A DNA stretch of 64,000 nucleotides from CAYVHB01 sp964450865 (lineage in GTDB: Bacteria; Bacillota; Clostridia; Saccharofermentanales; UBA5734): contig CAYVHB010000001.1 in the NCBI GenBank assembly GCA_964450865.1, positions 1-64,000 on the forward strand, given 5' to 3'. Shown here piece after piece: positions 26,090 to 35,103 of the stretch (position 1 is its first letter; each line of letters starts with the position of its first letter). A model generated the notes under the pieces. It did not search any database. It saw nothing but the letters and a program-made list of their open reading frames with translations, and was not told the DNA's origin. Made by a program: the position numbers and the translations under genes.

Positions 26090-29000
26090 TCAGGCCTGGG
26101 ACAGCTGCATGGACAAAATCCGCGAGATGCCCCGCTCGGGCATGGTCACGCCATAAAGCCGGTCGGCCGCTTCCATGGTGCCCTTGCGATGGGTGACCAG
26201 GATGAACTGGGACTCGTCGGCGTAATGGCGGATATATTCAGTGAAGCGGAAAACATTGGCGTCGTCAAGGGCGGCTTCGACCTCGTCGAGAATGCAGAAC
26301 GGAGTCGGCCGCAGCTTGAATATGGCGAACAGCAGCGCGATGGCCGTCAGGCACCTTTCGCCGCCGGAGAGCAGGAGCATGTTCTGCAGCTTTTTACCCG
26401 GCGGCTGGGCCTTGATCTCAATGCCGGCTGTCAGGACGTCAGGGGTGTTTTCCAGGCTGATTTCGGCCAGGCCGCCACCAAAGAGCTCACCGAAGACCTG
26501 TTTGAAATTTTCGTTGATTCGCTGGAAATGGTCAACAAACTGTTTTTTCATGGCCGTTGTCAGGTCGGTGATGACCGCCTGCAGCTTCTGGCGGGCACCT
26601 TCAATATCATCGCGCTGATGGCACAGGAAGGCGAAGCGTTCAGCGATCGCCTGATGCTCGTCAATGGCGGCGAGGTTGATTGGCCCGAGGGCCTTGATGG
26701 CCTGGCGCAGGCTGTTGACCTGGCGGACTGTCTCGTTGCGGTTTTCGATGGGCCGCTGCCAGACACTGGCCATATCGGCCGTCATTTCATAGGTCTCCCA
26801 GAGCCGGTTCTTGACCTCGTCGCTGACTTGTTCACAGCGTTCGCGCTGGGCATCGATCTTGCCGATTTCGGTCTGCAGCGCGCTGATCCGGCTGGTGGCA
26901 GACTCGAGATGATCAAAGAAACGGCTTTGCCGGGCCTCGAGCTGTTCGCGCCGCTCATTGATGCGCTGGATCTGCGCCGTAGCCTGCTGGCTCTGGCGCC
27001 GGGCCTGCTGCAGCTGGCTATCCAGCTCGTCATCCCCGGCAGCCAGCCGGCTGATTTCACTTTCCCGCTCAATCGTTTCAACCTGCTGGCGGATCAGCTG
27101 GTGCTGCGCCTGCTTTTGTTCCTGTTCCAGGCGCAAGGTCAGCTCGGCTGCACTGGCCAGCGATTCTTCAATGGCATGCAAGGACAGACGCAGGTCAGAT
27201 AATTCTTCGCGCAGATCATCGCGCCGCTGCTGTTCGTCGCGATTCTCACCTTCCTGCTGGCTGATCAGCAGGCGAAGCTGCCCGGTCTGCTGCTCCTGTT
27301 CCTGGATGGCCGCCCGGATCCGGTCCTGATCAGCATGGATATGGTCCAGCTGGGCGGCCAGCTGGCTGTCCTCCTTGCCCAGGACGGCGAGCCGTCCCTG
27401 GAGGCGCTTCTTTTCGGTCTCGGTGGCAGTCAGGCGGGCCTCCTCGCGAATCCGCTGGTGGGATAGCTGGAGCAACTGCTGTTCGCAGGCTGCCAGGTTC
27501 CGGTCACAGGTCTGCATATCTTCAGTCAGGGCGGCCAGGCTGCCTTGCCCGTCAGCGATCAGCTGCTCCAGCTGTTCGCTGCTGGCCTGCAGCGCGGCAA
27601 TTTCCCGGCTTCGTCCCAGCGTGCCGCTGGGGCCTGGTTTGTGAAAACCACCCGTCATGGAGCCGCCCGGATTGATCACGTCACCTTCGAGGGTCACAAT
27701 CCGGCACGCATACTGAAGGCGGCGGGCCATAGCGCTGGCTGCTTCGAGATCTTTAGCCAGCAGGACCCGGCCGAGCAAAGAGCTGATGACTGCCTGCAGG
27801 TCGGGCGCAACGCGCACCAGCTGGCTGGCCAGGCCGATGAACCCGGGTAATGACTGGACTTTCTCCAGCAAACCCGGCTCGAGCTGGCGGCCGCGAATGG
27901 ATTCAATCGGCAAGAAGGTCGTGCGGCCGGCACGGTTCTGCTTGAGATAATCAATCAGGCGCCGGGCAGTTGCTTCTGTATCGGTAATTATATGGGAAAT
28001 AGCCCCGCCCAGCGCAATTTCAATAGCCAGTTCGTATTCAGCCGCTACACGGATCTGTTCGCCGATTGTACCACGGATGCCCCGGCCAAATTCCGGATTT
28101 TCATCGGCCTGGCGCAGCAGGCGCTTGACCGTGTCACCGTAGCCTTCATGGTTTTTCTCCAGATCCTGCAGAAGTTTCTGCTGGTAAGCTTTCTCGCGCC
28201 GCTGGCGGTGCAGCTGCTCGAGCCGGGCCTGCGCGGCGGTCAGCGTCTGTCTGGCCTGCTGCAGGGCTTGTTCCGCCTGCAGCCGCTGCAGCTGGCCCTG
28301 GCGACTGGCCAGGTCGAGGGCGGCGAGACTGTCGGCTTGTTCTTCATGCTGGAAGTCCAGGCGGGACAGATCGCTGTGGCAGTCGCGTGTTTCCTGCTGC
28401 AGGGACCGGCGTCGATTCTCCACATGCGGCAGCTGGCTTTGCAGCTGACCAGCCTGGTTCTTCAATTCATAAAGCACCTCGACCCGGCCTTCAAGATCTT
28501 GCTTATGCTGTTCGATCAGTTGCTGGGCAGCATTCAGAGAAGCCAGCAGCACCGAGAGCTGGTCGGCAACACGGTTGGCAGCCAGCTGATAAGTATGCTG
28601 CTGCCGCTGCAAGGTCCCGGCTTTTTTGCTCCGGACGGCCAGCTCCTGTTGCAGGGAGACCAGCTGCGTCTCGAGGTCCAGGCGTTCGTGGCCAGACTGC
28701 TGCAGCTGACGCTGCAGCTGGTCACGCCGTTCGGCATGGCGGGCTTTCTGCCCGGCCAGCTCACCCATCCGCGTGTTCTGCTGATTAAAAATCTCGCGCT
28801 GCGCTTCAATATCTGCCTCAAGGGACCGGATCTGTTCGGTGGACTGGCGATGCTGCTCACGCAGGCCACCCAGCTGGATCTGGGCCTGGTCGAGGTCAGC
28901 TTGCAGCAGATCCCGGGCGGCGCTCACTGCCGTCAGTTTCTGCTGGTTCTCGTTGAGCGTCTCCAGAATCAGGGCGATTTCCAGCCCTTTCAGATCGTTT

Positions 29001-29656
29001 TGCAGGGTCAGGAACTGCCGGGCGGTTGCAGCCTGCGCGGCCAGGGGCTCGACCCGCAGCGCGAGTTCCTGGACCAGGTCATTGATGCGCAGCAGATTCT
29101 GCTCGGTCTGCTCAAGCTTGCGCTCGGCTTCTTCCTTGCGTGTTTTATATTTGACAATGCCGGATGCCTCCTCAAAAATGCGGCGACGATCCTCGGAGCG
29201 ATGGCTGAGCAGATCGTCAACCCGCCCCTGGCCAATAATGGAGTAACCGTCGCGGCCGAGGCCGGTATCCATGAACAGGGCTGTGATATCCTTGAGGCGG
29301 CAGCTGGTCTTGTTGAGCAGGTATTCACTGTCCCCGGACCGATATAGGCGGCGGGTGACCTGGACTTCCGAATAAGCCAGGGGCAGCGCCTGGTCGCTGT
29401 TGTCAAAGGTAATCGTCACCTCAGCCAGGCCCATGGCCCGCCGCGACTGCGTTCCGGTAAAGATGACATCCTCCATCCGGGTACCCCGCAGGGTCCGGAC
29501 GCTCTGTTCACCCAGAACCCAGCGGATGGCGTCGGTCACGTTCGATTTCCCGCTGCCGTTTGGACCGATGATAGCGGTCACGCCGGCATGAAATTCAATG
29601 ACCGTGCGTTCGGGAAAAGACTTGAAACCCTGGATTTCCAGCGTTTTAAGATGCAT
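26090..29656 (-). CDS. smc: Chromosome partition protein SMC
   Basis: SMC is the ATPase of the bacterial condensin that loads at origins and aligns chromosome arms with ScpA and ScpB. The 1188 residues are typical: head with Walker A GPNGSGKSN (31-39), a long Gln/Leu-rich coiled coil, the hinge around GRGIRGTIGEQIRVAAEYE and FLPIESI (about 520-640), a second coiled coil, and the C-terminal head with signature LLSGGERCLTAIALLFA and Walker B CILDEVEAALDD. ATG 29656 is the start because AAGGAG precedes it at good spacing. It lies 34 bases after rnc. scpA and scpB are not in the window. Confidence 0.97.
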   Translation of the reverse strand: MHLKTLEIQGFKSFPERTVIEFHAGVTAIIGPNGSGKSNVTDAIRWVLGEQSVRTLRGTRMEDVIFTGTQSRRAMGLAEVTITFDNSDQALPLAYSEVQVTRRLYRSGDSEYLLNKTSCRLKDITALFMDTGLGRDGYSIIGQGRVDDLLSHRSEDRRRIFEEASGIVKYKTRKEEAERKLEQTEQNLLRINDLVQELALRVEPLAAQAATARQFLTLQNDLKGLEIALILETLNENQQKLTAVSAARDLLQADLDQAQIQLGGLREQHRQSTEQIRSLEADIEAQREIFNQQNTRMGELAGQKARHAERRDQLQRQLQQSGHERLDLETQLVSLQQELAVRSKKAGTLQRQQHTYQLAANRVADQLSVLLASLNAAQQLIEQHKQDLEGRVEVLYELKNQAGQLQSQLPHVENRRRSLQQETRDCHSDLSRLDFQHEEQADSLAALDLASRQGQLQRLQAEQALQQARQTLTAAQARLEQLHRQRREKAYQQKLLQDLEKNHEGYGDTVKRLLRQADENPEFGRGIRGTIGEQIRVAAEYELAIEIALGGAISHIITDTEATARRLIDYLKQNRAGRTTFLPIESIRGRQLEPGLLEKVQSLPGFIGLASQLVRVAPDLQAVISSLLGRVLLAKDLEAASAMARRLQYACRIVTLEGDVINPGGSMTGGFHKPGPSGTLGRSREIAALQASSEQLEQLIADGQGSLAALTEDMQTCDRNLAACEQQLLQLSHQRIREEARLTATETEKKRLQGRLAVLGKEDSQLAAQLDHIHADQDRIRAAIQEQEQQTGQLRLLISQQEGENRDEQQRRDDLREELSDLRLSLHAIEESLASAAELTLRLEQEQKQAQHQLIRQQVETIERESEISRLAAGDDELDSQLQQARRQSQQATAQIQRINERREQLEARQSRFFDHLESATSRISALQTEIGKIDAQRERCEQVSDEVKNRLWETYEMTADMASVWQRPIENRNETVRQVNSLRQAIKALGPINLAAIDEHQAIAERFAFLCHQRDDIEGARQKLQAVITDLTTAMKKQFVDHFQRINENFKQVFGELFGGGLAEISLENTPDVLTAGIEIKAQPPGKKLQNMLLLSGGERCLTAIALLFAIFKLRPTPFCILDEVEAALDDANVFRFTEYIRHYADESQFILVTHRKGTMEAADRLYGVTMPERGISRILSMQLSQA

Positions 29657-29690
29657 GCAGTCTCCTTGAAATAGCGATCGGGAACCGGTA

Positions 29691-30443
29691 TCAATCGTGA
29701 GGCGCCCGGTTATCCTCAACCTGGCAGCCCTTGCGGTTGCAGGTCAGCAAGGTCAGCGCCAGGCGGGCAGCCTTCTGTTCGGCATCTTTCTTGCTGCTGC
29801 CCCGGCCAGTGGCGACCTGGCGTTCATCGACGACGACGGCAGCCGTAAAGGTCCGGTCATGGACCGGGCCCTGCTCGTCGATGATGACAAAACGCAAGGT
29901 GCTGTTACCGCGTGTGCCCTGGATCATTTCCAGCAGGCGGCTCTTGTAATCATAAACCATGTCGCCGGCCAGGGCTTGCTGCAGGAATTCGCCTAAAAGA
30001 TTCAAGATGACGGCCCGGATCTTTTCATAGCCGGCATCCAGATAGATGGCACCAAAGAGTGCTTCCGTGGCGTTGGCCAGATTGGAGGCCTTTTCGCGGC
30101 CGCCCGTGGCCATCTCCCCCTTGCCCAGCAACAGGAGCTGGCCGAGATGAAGCTGGCGGGCGACCCTGGCCAGGGTATTCTCACAGACGATCAGGGCCCG
30201 GGTCTTGGTCATGTTGCCCTCGGATAACAGCGCCGGATCCTGGAACAGTACATCACTGATCACAAGGTCCAGTACCGCATCGCCCAGAAACTCCAGCCGT
30301 TCATTGTCAATCAGGCGTTCACCGCGGTGTTCATATGCATAGGTTGAGTGGGTCATGGCTTGTTCAAGCAGATCAACCTCACCGAATGTGTGACCGATGG
30401 CCTCGGCCAGCTGCTGGCAGATTTGCGGATTCAATTTTGACAT
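29691..30443 (-). CDS. rnc: Ribonuclease III
   Basis: RNase III cuts double-stranded RNA in rRNA precursors, mRNAs and antisense duplexes. The 250-residue protein has the catalytic signature NERLEFLGDAVLDL (48-61) with its acidic residues, a second acidic cluster ATEALFGAIYLDAGY, and a C-terminal double-stranded RNA-binding domain ending ATGRGSSKKDAEQKAARLAL. GGAGGG precedes ATG 30443. The order rnc-smc-ftsY is conserved in Bacillota. The usual upstream neighbour acpP is present but behind a terminator, and plsX is absent. Confidence 0.96.
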   Translation of the reverse strand: MSKLNPQICQQLAEAIGHTFGEVDLLEQAMTHSTYAYEHRGERLIDNERLEFLGDAVLDLVISDVLFQDPALLSEGNMTKTRALIVCENTLARVARQLHLGQLLLLGKGEMATGGREKASNLANATEALFGAIYLDAGYEKIRAVILNLLGEFLQQALAGDMVYDYKSRLLEMIQGTRGNSTLRFVIIDEQGPVHDRTFTAAVVVDERQVATGRGSSKKDAEQKAARLALTLLTCNRKGCQVEDNRAPHD

Positions 30444-30631
30444 ACGTCCCTCCGGGCTGTTCGTCTGGAAACGGGTCCGGTATGATCGGCCAGCTACCGG
30501 TCGGACCAACGCTTGACATCAAGCCTCCCAGACTCTGCGGCTGGCCAGCGGCCAGGTCGATCTGGACAGCGTCCGGCTGACCGTCCTGATCGATCGGCCG
30601 CCGTCCGGATTACCTGGTTCAGATTGCATGA

Positions 30632-30659
30632 AATATATCGCTGGCCTGAAAATGGTCAA
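30632..30659 (-). promoter_or_regulatory. Candidate promoter of rnc-smc-ftsY
   Basis: Minus-strand TTGACC (30654-30659), a 16-base spacer, and TATATT (30632-30637), about 190 bases before rnc. Apart from this and the acpP terminator I see nothing in 30444-30827. Confidence 0.5.
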
Positions 30660-30790
30660 TCAGCCTGTGCTGAACCGATCGGCTGGCTGGCCTGCAAGGG
30701 ATGGGTGGATCAAAATACCTGGAACCGATTGAACTGGATTGCAGGAACAGTGTCAATCAGCCTGTTCCTGTAATCCGGTGGTGGGTGGCT

Positions 30791-30820
30791 AAAAAGAAAA
30801 AAGCCCCGGGCTGGGGCTTT
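30791..30820 (-). terminator. Intrinsic terminator of acpP
   Basis: AAAGCCCC (30800-30807) and GGGGCTTT (30813-30820) form an 8-base stem with a five-base loop. On the minus strand the stem runs into TTTTTTCTTTTT. Confidence 0.9.
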
Positions 30821-30827
30821 CGAGTGA

Positions 30828-31067
30828 TTAAACGTTAGCTTTGATGTACTCGACCGCGTCGCCGACTGTCTTGATTCTTTCCGCTTCCTCGTCCGGAATG
30901 GAAATGCCAAATTCCTGCTCCATGGCCATGACCAGTTCAACGATGTCCAGCGAGTCAGCATTGAGATCATCGATAAAATTGGATTCCATGTTTACGATGT
31001 CTGGATCGACGCCAAGCTGTTCGACCAGGATGTTCTGGACACTTTCAAAGATGCTATCGGTTGACAT
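30828..31067 (-). CDS. acpP: Acyl carrier protein
   Basis: The 79-residue acidic protein carries acyl chains in fatty acid synthesis on a 4'-phosphopantetheine attached to S39, in the motif NADSLDIVEL. The helix II residues and the ending VGDAVEYIKA are standard for AcpP. It has its own promoter (31146-31174) and terminator and so is a single-gene unit. That suits a protein needed in large amounts. No fab gene lies next to it. Confidence 0.97.
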   Translation of the reverse strand: MSTDSIFESVQNILVEQLGVDPDIVNMESNFIDDLNADSLDIVELVMAMEQEFGISIPDEEAERIKTVGDAVEYIKANV

Positions 31068-31145
31068 GAGTGATACCTCCTCAGTATTCGGACTAATTAT
31101 TCTGTCTGATCAGTTTTGGATCCTCTCTGGCTCAGGCATAACATA

Positions 31146-31174
31146 GTTTTATTTGATTATCAAGGAATTGTCAA
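31146..31174 (-). promoter_or_regulatory. acpP promoter
   Basis: Minus-strand TTGACA (31169-31174, perfect), a 17-base spacer, and TAAAAC (31146-31151, four of six). The spacer contains the small palindrome TGATAATCA. Confidence 0.6.
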
Positions 31175-31193
31175 TACATCGGAATAAATAAAA

Positions 31194-31802
31194 TCAGCCT
31201 TTCAGGAATCCCATATTCTTGCGCAGATAGTCATAACCGGATACCAGGGTCATGATGACAGCTATCAGCATCGCCACATCGCCAATCCAGAAAAGCCAGC
31301 TGCCGATAGTCGGAATCGCCGGCTTGAGGATCAGAATCACCAGGTTTTCCAGCATCATGATCGTGATGGCAATGATCTGGGTTACGGTCTTGGCCTTGCC
31401 CAGATTGCTGGCGGCAATGACCACGCCCTTGTCGGAAGCCAGCAGCCGGATACCGGTGACGATGAATTCGCGGATGATGATAATCACAGCCACGATGGCA
31501 TGAATGCGGTTGAGCTGGACCAGGGCAATCAGGACCGAGACGACCAGCATCTTGTCGGCGATCGGATCGAGGAATTTACCGAGATTGGTGACCAGGTTGC
31601 GGCTGCGGGCAATATGGCCGTCGAGCATGTCGGTCAGGGATGCGACAACGAAGACCAGGATGGCCAGGACCTGCCCCGTTGTAGTGACGAAATGATTCCA
31701 GCCGGCAAACAAGGGGATCGCGAACGGAACAGGCAACATGAAGACCAGGATAAAAGGCACCAGGAAAATACGGAGAATGGTCAGCTTGTTGGGCAGGTTC
31801 AT
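31194..31802 (-). CDS. pgsA: CDP-diacylglycerol--glycerol-3-phosphate 3-phosphatidyltransferase
   Basis: PgsA makes phosphatidylglycerol phosphate, the first committed step to phosphatidylglycerol and cardiolipin. The 202-residue membrane protein has about five or six hydrophobic segments. The CDP-alcohol phosphatidyltransferase motif D-G-x2-A-R-x8-G-x3-D-x3-D is complete, starting at LDGHIARSR and ending at FLDPIADK. Its ATG overlaps the rimO stop by one base (TGATG), with AGGAGTG inside rimO as ribosome binding site. It is the last gene of the recA-recX-rimO-pgsA unit. Confidence 0.95.
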   Translation of the reverse strand: MNLPNKLTILRIFLVPFILVFMLPVPFAIPLFAGWNHFVTTTGQVLAILVFVVASLTDMLDGHIARSRNLVTNLGKFLDPIADKMLVVSVLIALVQLNRIHAIVAVIIIIREFIVTGIRLLASDKGVVIAASNLGKAKTVTQIIAITIMMLENLVILILKPAIPTIGSWLFWIGDVAMLIAVIMTLVSGYDYLRKNMGFLKG

Positions 31803-33226
31803 CAGACAGTCACTCCTGTTAACTCATATTCGCCAGCTGTGACAAGGCGCACCGGTATCGTCTGACCGACCCTGATGTCCGCCTGGCTGGCGGCTATCAG
31901 GATGACCGGATCAACCTCCGGCGCTTCGCCGTAGCTGCGACCTAAGTAGAATACACCATCATCGGCAATACTTTCAAGCGTTACCGATGTAATGGATCCG
32001 ATGCGGGCTTCATTGGCGGCCAGGGCCAGCGGCTGCTGCAAAGCCATGACTGTATCCTTGCGCTGGCGGGCGACCTTGCGGCTGACCCTGGGCCGCATGG
32101 CGGCGGCCGGCGTCCCCTCCTCAGCGGAAAACTCAAAACAGCCGAGCCGGTCAAACCGGATCTCTTGCAAAAAGCTGGTCAGCTCGGCAAAATCAGCTTC
32201 GGTTTCACCGGGGAATCCCACCAGCACCGTGCTGCGCAGGACGAGGTCGGGCATGGCTGCCCGCAGCTTGCCGATGACCTCGCGCAGGCTGGCGCAGGAA
32301 TCGCGGCGGTTCATGGCCTGCAGGATCTTGTCGGAAGCATGCTGGATGGGCAGGTCGAGATAATGGGCTATCCGGGGCTCGGTTGCCATCAGCCCGATCA
32401 GCTCGTCTGTCAGGCCATCGGCATAGACGTAGAGGATCCGCACCAGGCGGACTGAGGGCAGCGCACAGATGGCGCGCAGCAGATCCGGCAGGCGCCGCCG
32501 TCCGTCCAGGTCGAGACCATAGCGGGTCGTATCCTGGGCGATCAGGATCAGTTCCCCATAGCCTTCATCACTGAGGCGACGGGCCTCCGCGACAATCTCG
32601 TCGAAAGGCCGGGAAATAAAGGGGCCGCGGATACCGGGTATGGCGCAGTAGGCGCAGCAGTTGGAACAACCCTCGGCGACCTTGATATAAGCATAGGTCG
32701 AGGGCGTCGCAGGCTGGCGCCTGACAGTCAGGTGCGCCAGGCTGCCAGCCTGCCGGGGCAGGTCGGGCAGCGGGCCACGCGGCAGGTCCAGGCGCCGCTC
32801 ATGCTGGCGCTGCTCGTCCAGACGGGCAATGATCCGGGCGATCTGTCCGTAGTCGGCCGTGCCGACTACGGCGTCAACCTCCGGCATGTCCTGCAGAATA
32901 TCGCTGGCGTAGCGCTGGGCCAGGCAGCCGGCCACAATCAGGTACTGGGCCCGCCCGGCCGGTTCCTTGCAGTCTGCCAGGTCAAGAATGGCCGCAATGG
33001 CTTCCTTCTTGGCGCTTTCGATAAAGCCGCAGGTATTGACCAGCAGCACGTCAGCCTGCTCCGGCTGATCAATCAGCTGAAAACCTTCGACGCGCAGGAT
33101 CTCGCTCATGCATTCGGAATCGACCAGGTTCTTGGCACAGCCCAGTGACAGGAGATAAACAGAGCGGGCGGCATCAGGCCGGCCGCTCTGGTCAGCAGGG
33201 CTCTCAGACTGACTCGAAATCGTCAT
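31802..33226 (-). CDS. rimO: Ribosomal protein S12 methylthiotransferase RimO
   Basis: RimO is a radical-SAM enzyme with two Fe4S4 clusters that adds a methylthio group to an aspartate of S12. The 474 residues show the UPF0004 domain (LLSLGCAKNLVDSE, NTCGFIESAKKE), the radical-SAM CxxxCxxC as CSNCCAYCAIPGIRG, and a C-terminal TRAM domain. The phrase SLGCAKNLVDSE marks RimO rather than MiaB. ATG 33226 lies inside the end of recX (about 23 bases of overlap), with AAAGGA about ten bases upstream. The longer open frame in front of it only mirrors recX. Confidence 0.95.
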   Translation of the reverse strand: MTISSQSESPADQSGRPDAARSVYLLSLGCAKNLVDSECMSEILRVEGFQLIDQPEQADVLLVNTCGFIESAKKEAIAAILDLADCKEPAGRAQYLIVAGCLAQRYASDILQDMPEVDAVVGTADYGQIARIIARLDEQRQHERRLDLPRGPLPDLPRQAGSLAHLTVRRQPATPSTYAYIKVAEGCSNCCAYCAIPGIRGPFISRPFDEIVAEARRLSDEGYGELILIAQDTTRYGLDLDGRRRLPDLLRAICALPSVRLVRILYVYADGLTDELIGLMATEPRIAHYLDLPIQHASDKILQAMNRRDSCASLREVIGKLRAAMPDLVLRSTVLVGFPGETEADFAELTSFLQEIRFDRLGCFEFSAEEGTPAAAMRPRVSRKVARQRKDTVMALQQPLALAANEARIGSITSVTLESIADDGVFYLGRSYGEAPEVDPVILIAASQADIRVGQTIPVRLVTAGEYELTGVTV

Positions 33227-33800
33227 CAGACAAGGTTCCTTTCCAGTATTGATTGACTGCCTGGCGGGCGACTGCCGCCGTAAAACCACGACTGAGCAAA
33301 AACCGGCCCATTTTGCGGGCGGTACGCAGGCGGGCCGCCTGGCTGTCCAGGTCAGCTGGCGAATCATCGCCCGGGTCATCCTGCTGACCATACTGTGCGG
33401 GGGGAAAGCGGCCGCACAGGGCTGCCATGGCCAGATCGATATCGGCAGCCAGTACCGGCAGCGCAGAATCCACAACCTCCTGCGCCAGGCCGGCCTGGCG
33501 CAGGCGCTGGGCCATGGCCTGGCGGGACAGGGCCAGGCGACCGCTGCGCTGGCTGATCATCTTGCGGGCCAGGAACGAGTCGTCCAGGTAGCCGTCCTGC
33601 TGTAATTCAGCCAGGGTCCGGGTGATCACCTCGGCGCTGAAGCCCGCCTGGCGCAGGCGGTCAGCCACCCGGCCGGACGGCTTCTTGCTCAGGCCGAGAA
33701 ACCGGATGGCTGTACCGCGCGCCAGCTGCACCTGGTCGTCCAGCTGGCGCTCGGCATCGCTGCGCCGCTCAGAGATCGAGGCCAAGGATATCGTCTTCAT
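33204..33800 (-). CDS. recX: Regulatory protein RecX
   Basis: RecX binds RecA filaments and modulates strand exchange. The 198-residue protein is made of three-helix repeats: ALRFL-like AIRFLGLSKKPSGRVADRLRQAGF, then LDDSFLARKMISQRSGRLALSRQAMAQRLRQAGL, and a C-terminal repeat KMGRFLLSRGF. The start is best placed at ATG 33800, about 30 bases inside the recA end, because codons before it encode nothing conserved. The ribosome binding site there is weak (GAAGAAA), so expression probably depends on recA translation. It is under the same SOS promoter as recA. Confidence 0.88.
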   Translation of the reverse strand: MKTISLASISERRSDAERQLDDQVQLARGTAIRFLGLSKKPSGRVADRLRQAGFSAEVITRTLAELQQDGYLDDSFLARKMISQRSGRLALSRQAMAQRLRQAGLAQEVVDSALPVLAADIDLAMAALCGRFPPAQYGQQDDPGDDSPADLDSQAARLRTARKMGRFLLSRGFTAAVARQAVNQYWKGTLSDDDFESV

Positions 33801-34875
33801 TTTCTTCGACCTGGACGGCTTCGGCCTCGGCTGGTGTACCAGCAAAGGACGCGCGCAGCTTGCCATCGATCTCGTCACGGATCTCAGGATTATTCTTCAG
33901 GAAGAGGCGGGCATTTTCACGGCCCTGGCCGATGCGCTGGCCATTGTAGGAGAACCAGGCCCCGCTCTTGTCAACGACTTCCGCCGTTACAGCCAGGTCA
34001 AGAATACAGCCCTCGCGCGAGATCCCCTCGCCATAGATGATGTCGAATTCGGCTTCCTTGAACGGCGGGGCAACTTTATTCTTGACAACCTTGACCCTGG
34101 TCCGCGAGCCGATTACCTCTGTGCCGCTGCGCAAGGTCTCGGTCTTGCGCACGTCAAGGCGGACCGAGGCATAGAATTTCAGGGCCCGGCCACCGGGTGT
34201 CGTCTCGGGATTGCCGAACATGATGCCGACTTTCTCACGCAGCTGATTGATGAAAATGGTGACCGTGCTCGATTTGCTGATGACACCGGCCAGCTTGCGC
34301 AGGGCCTGGGACATGAGCCGGGCCTGCAGGCCGACATGCGAATCGCCCATCTCACCGTCAATTTCCGCCTTGGGCACCAGGGCGGCAACCGAGTCAATAA
34401 CGATGACATCAATGGCACCGCTGCGGACCAGGGCCTCGGTGATCTCCAGGGCCTGTTCACCGGTGTCCGGCTGTGAGACGATCAGGTTGTCGATATCCAC
34501 GCCCAGCCTGGCGGCATAGGCCGGGTCCAGGGCATGCTCGGCGTCAATAAAAGCTGCGGTCCCCCCGGCCTTCTGGGCCTCGGCGATCACATGCAGGGCG
34601 ACCGTCGTCTTGCCGGATGATTCCGGACCGAAAATCTCCACGACCCGGCCGCGCGGCACGCCGCCAACGCCCAGGGCCAGGTCCAGGGAAAGCGCCCCCG
34701 TGGATATCGCCTCGATCTGGACGGCAGCCTTCTCCCCCAGCTTCATAACCGCGCCCTTGCCAAACTGCTTCTCAATCTGCCCCAGTGCGGCATCCAGGGC
34801 CCTGGCCCGATCAGACGCAAACTTCTGATTAACTTCCTGTGCGGACTTGCCGGCACCTTTTTCACCTCTGGCCAT
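33769..34875 (-). CDS. recA: Recombinase RecA
   Basis: RecA forms filaments on single-stranded DNA for homologous recombination and triggers LexA self-cleavage. The 368 residues include Walker A GPESSGKT (83-90), VIDSVAALVP, the signature ALKFYASVRLDV, and an acidic C-terminal tail (EENEDDILGLDL). AGGAGG precedes ATG 34875. The promoter (34917-34945) is near consensus, and a perfect SOS box lies at 34894-34905 over the start of transcription. recX, rimO and pgsA follow with overlapping reading frames. Confidence 0.99.
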   Translation of the reverse strand: MARGEKGAGKSAQEVNQKFASDRARALDAALGQIEKQFGKGAVMKLGEKAAVQIEAISTGALSLDLALGVGGVPRGRVVEIFGPESSGKTTVALHVIAEAQKAGGTAAFIDAEHALDPAYAARLGVDIDNLIVSQPDTGEQALEITEALVRSGAIDVIVIDSVAALVPKAEIDGEMGDSHVGLQARLMSQALRKLAGVISKSSTVTIFINQLREKVGIMFGNPETTPGGRALKFYASVRLDVRKTETLRSGTEVIGSRTRVKVVKNKVAPPFKEAEFDIIYGEGISREGCILDLAVTAEVVDKSGAWFSYNGQRIGQGRENARLFLKNNPEIRDEIDGKLRASFAGTPAEAEAVQVEENEDDILGLDL

Positions 34876-34893
34876 GGTAATCCTCCTAAAGTA

Positions 34894-34905
34894 GAACAAT
34901 CGTTC
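34894..34905. promoter_or_regulatory. LexA (SOS/Cheo) box of recA
   Basis: GAACAATCGTTC fits the Gram-positive LexA consensus GAAC-N4-GTTC exactly. It lies just downstream of the -10 box, in the initial transcribed region, where LexA would block initiation. Confidence 0.88.
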
Positions 34906-34916
34906 TTGTTGTCATT

Positions 34917-34945
34917 ATTATAGAGGCTGCCGGGCTGGCCGTCAA
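34917..34945 (-). promoter_or_regulatory. recA promoter
   Basis: Minus-strand TTGACG (34940-34945), a 17-base spacer, and TATAAT (34917-34922). Confidence 0.85.
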
Positions 34946-35103
34946 TCCAATAAGCCGGACACTTGACCTCAATTGATCGACATTTCTCGACAAAATCCGG
35001 CAAAGCCGGTCGGCTCGATACCAGGAAGGCCTGCAAACAGGCCTGATGCGGCTGTCAGGGCTTCGACAGCCACGAACCGCAGTACCGTTTCCCCCGGACC
35101 GTT

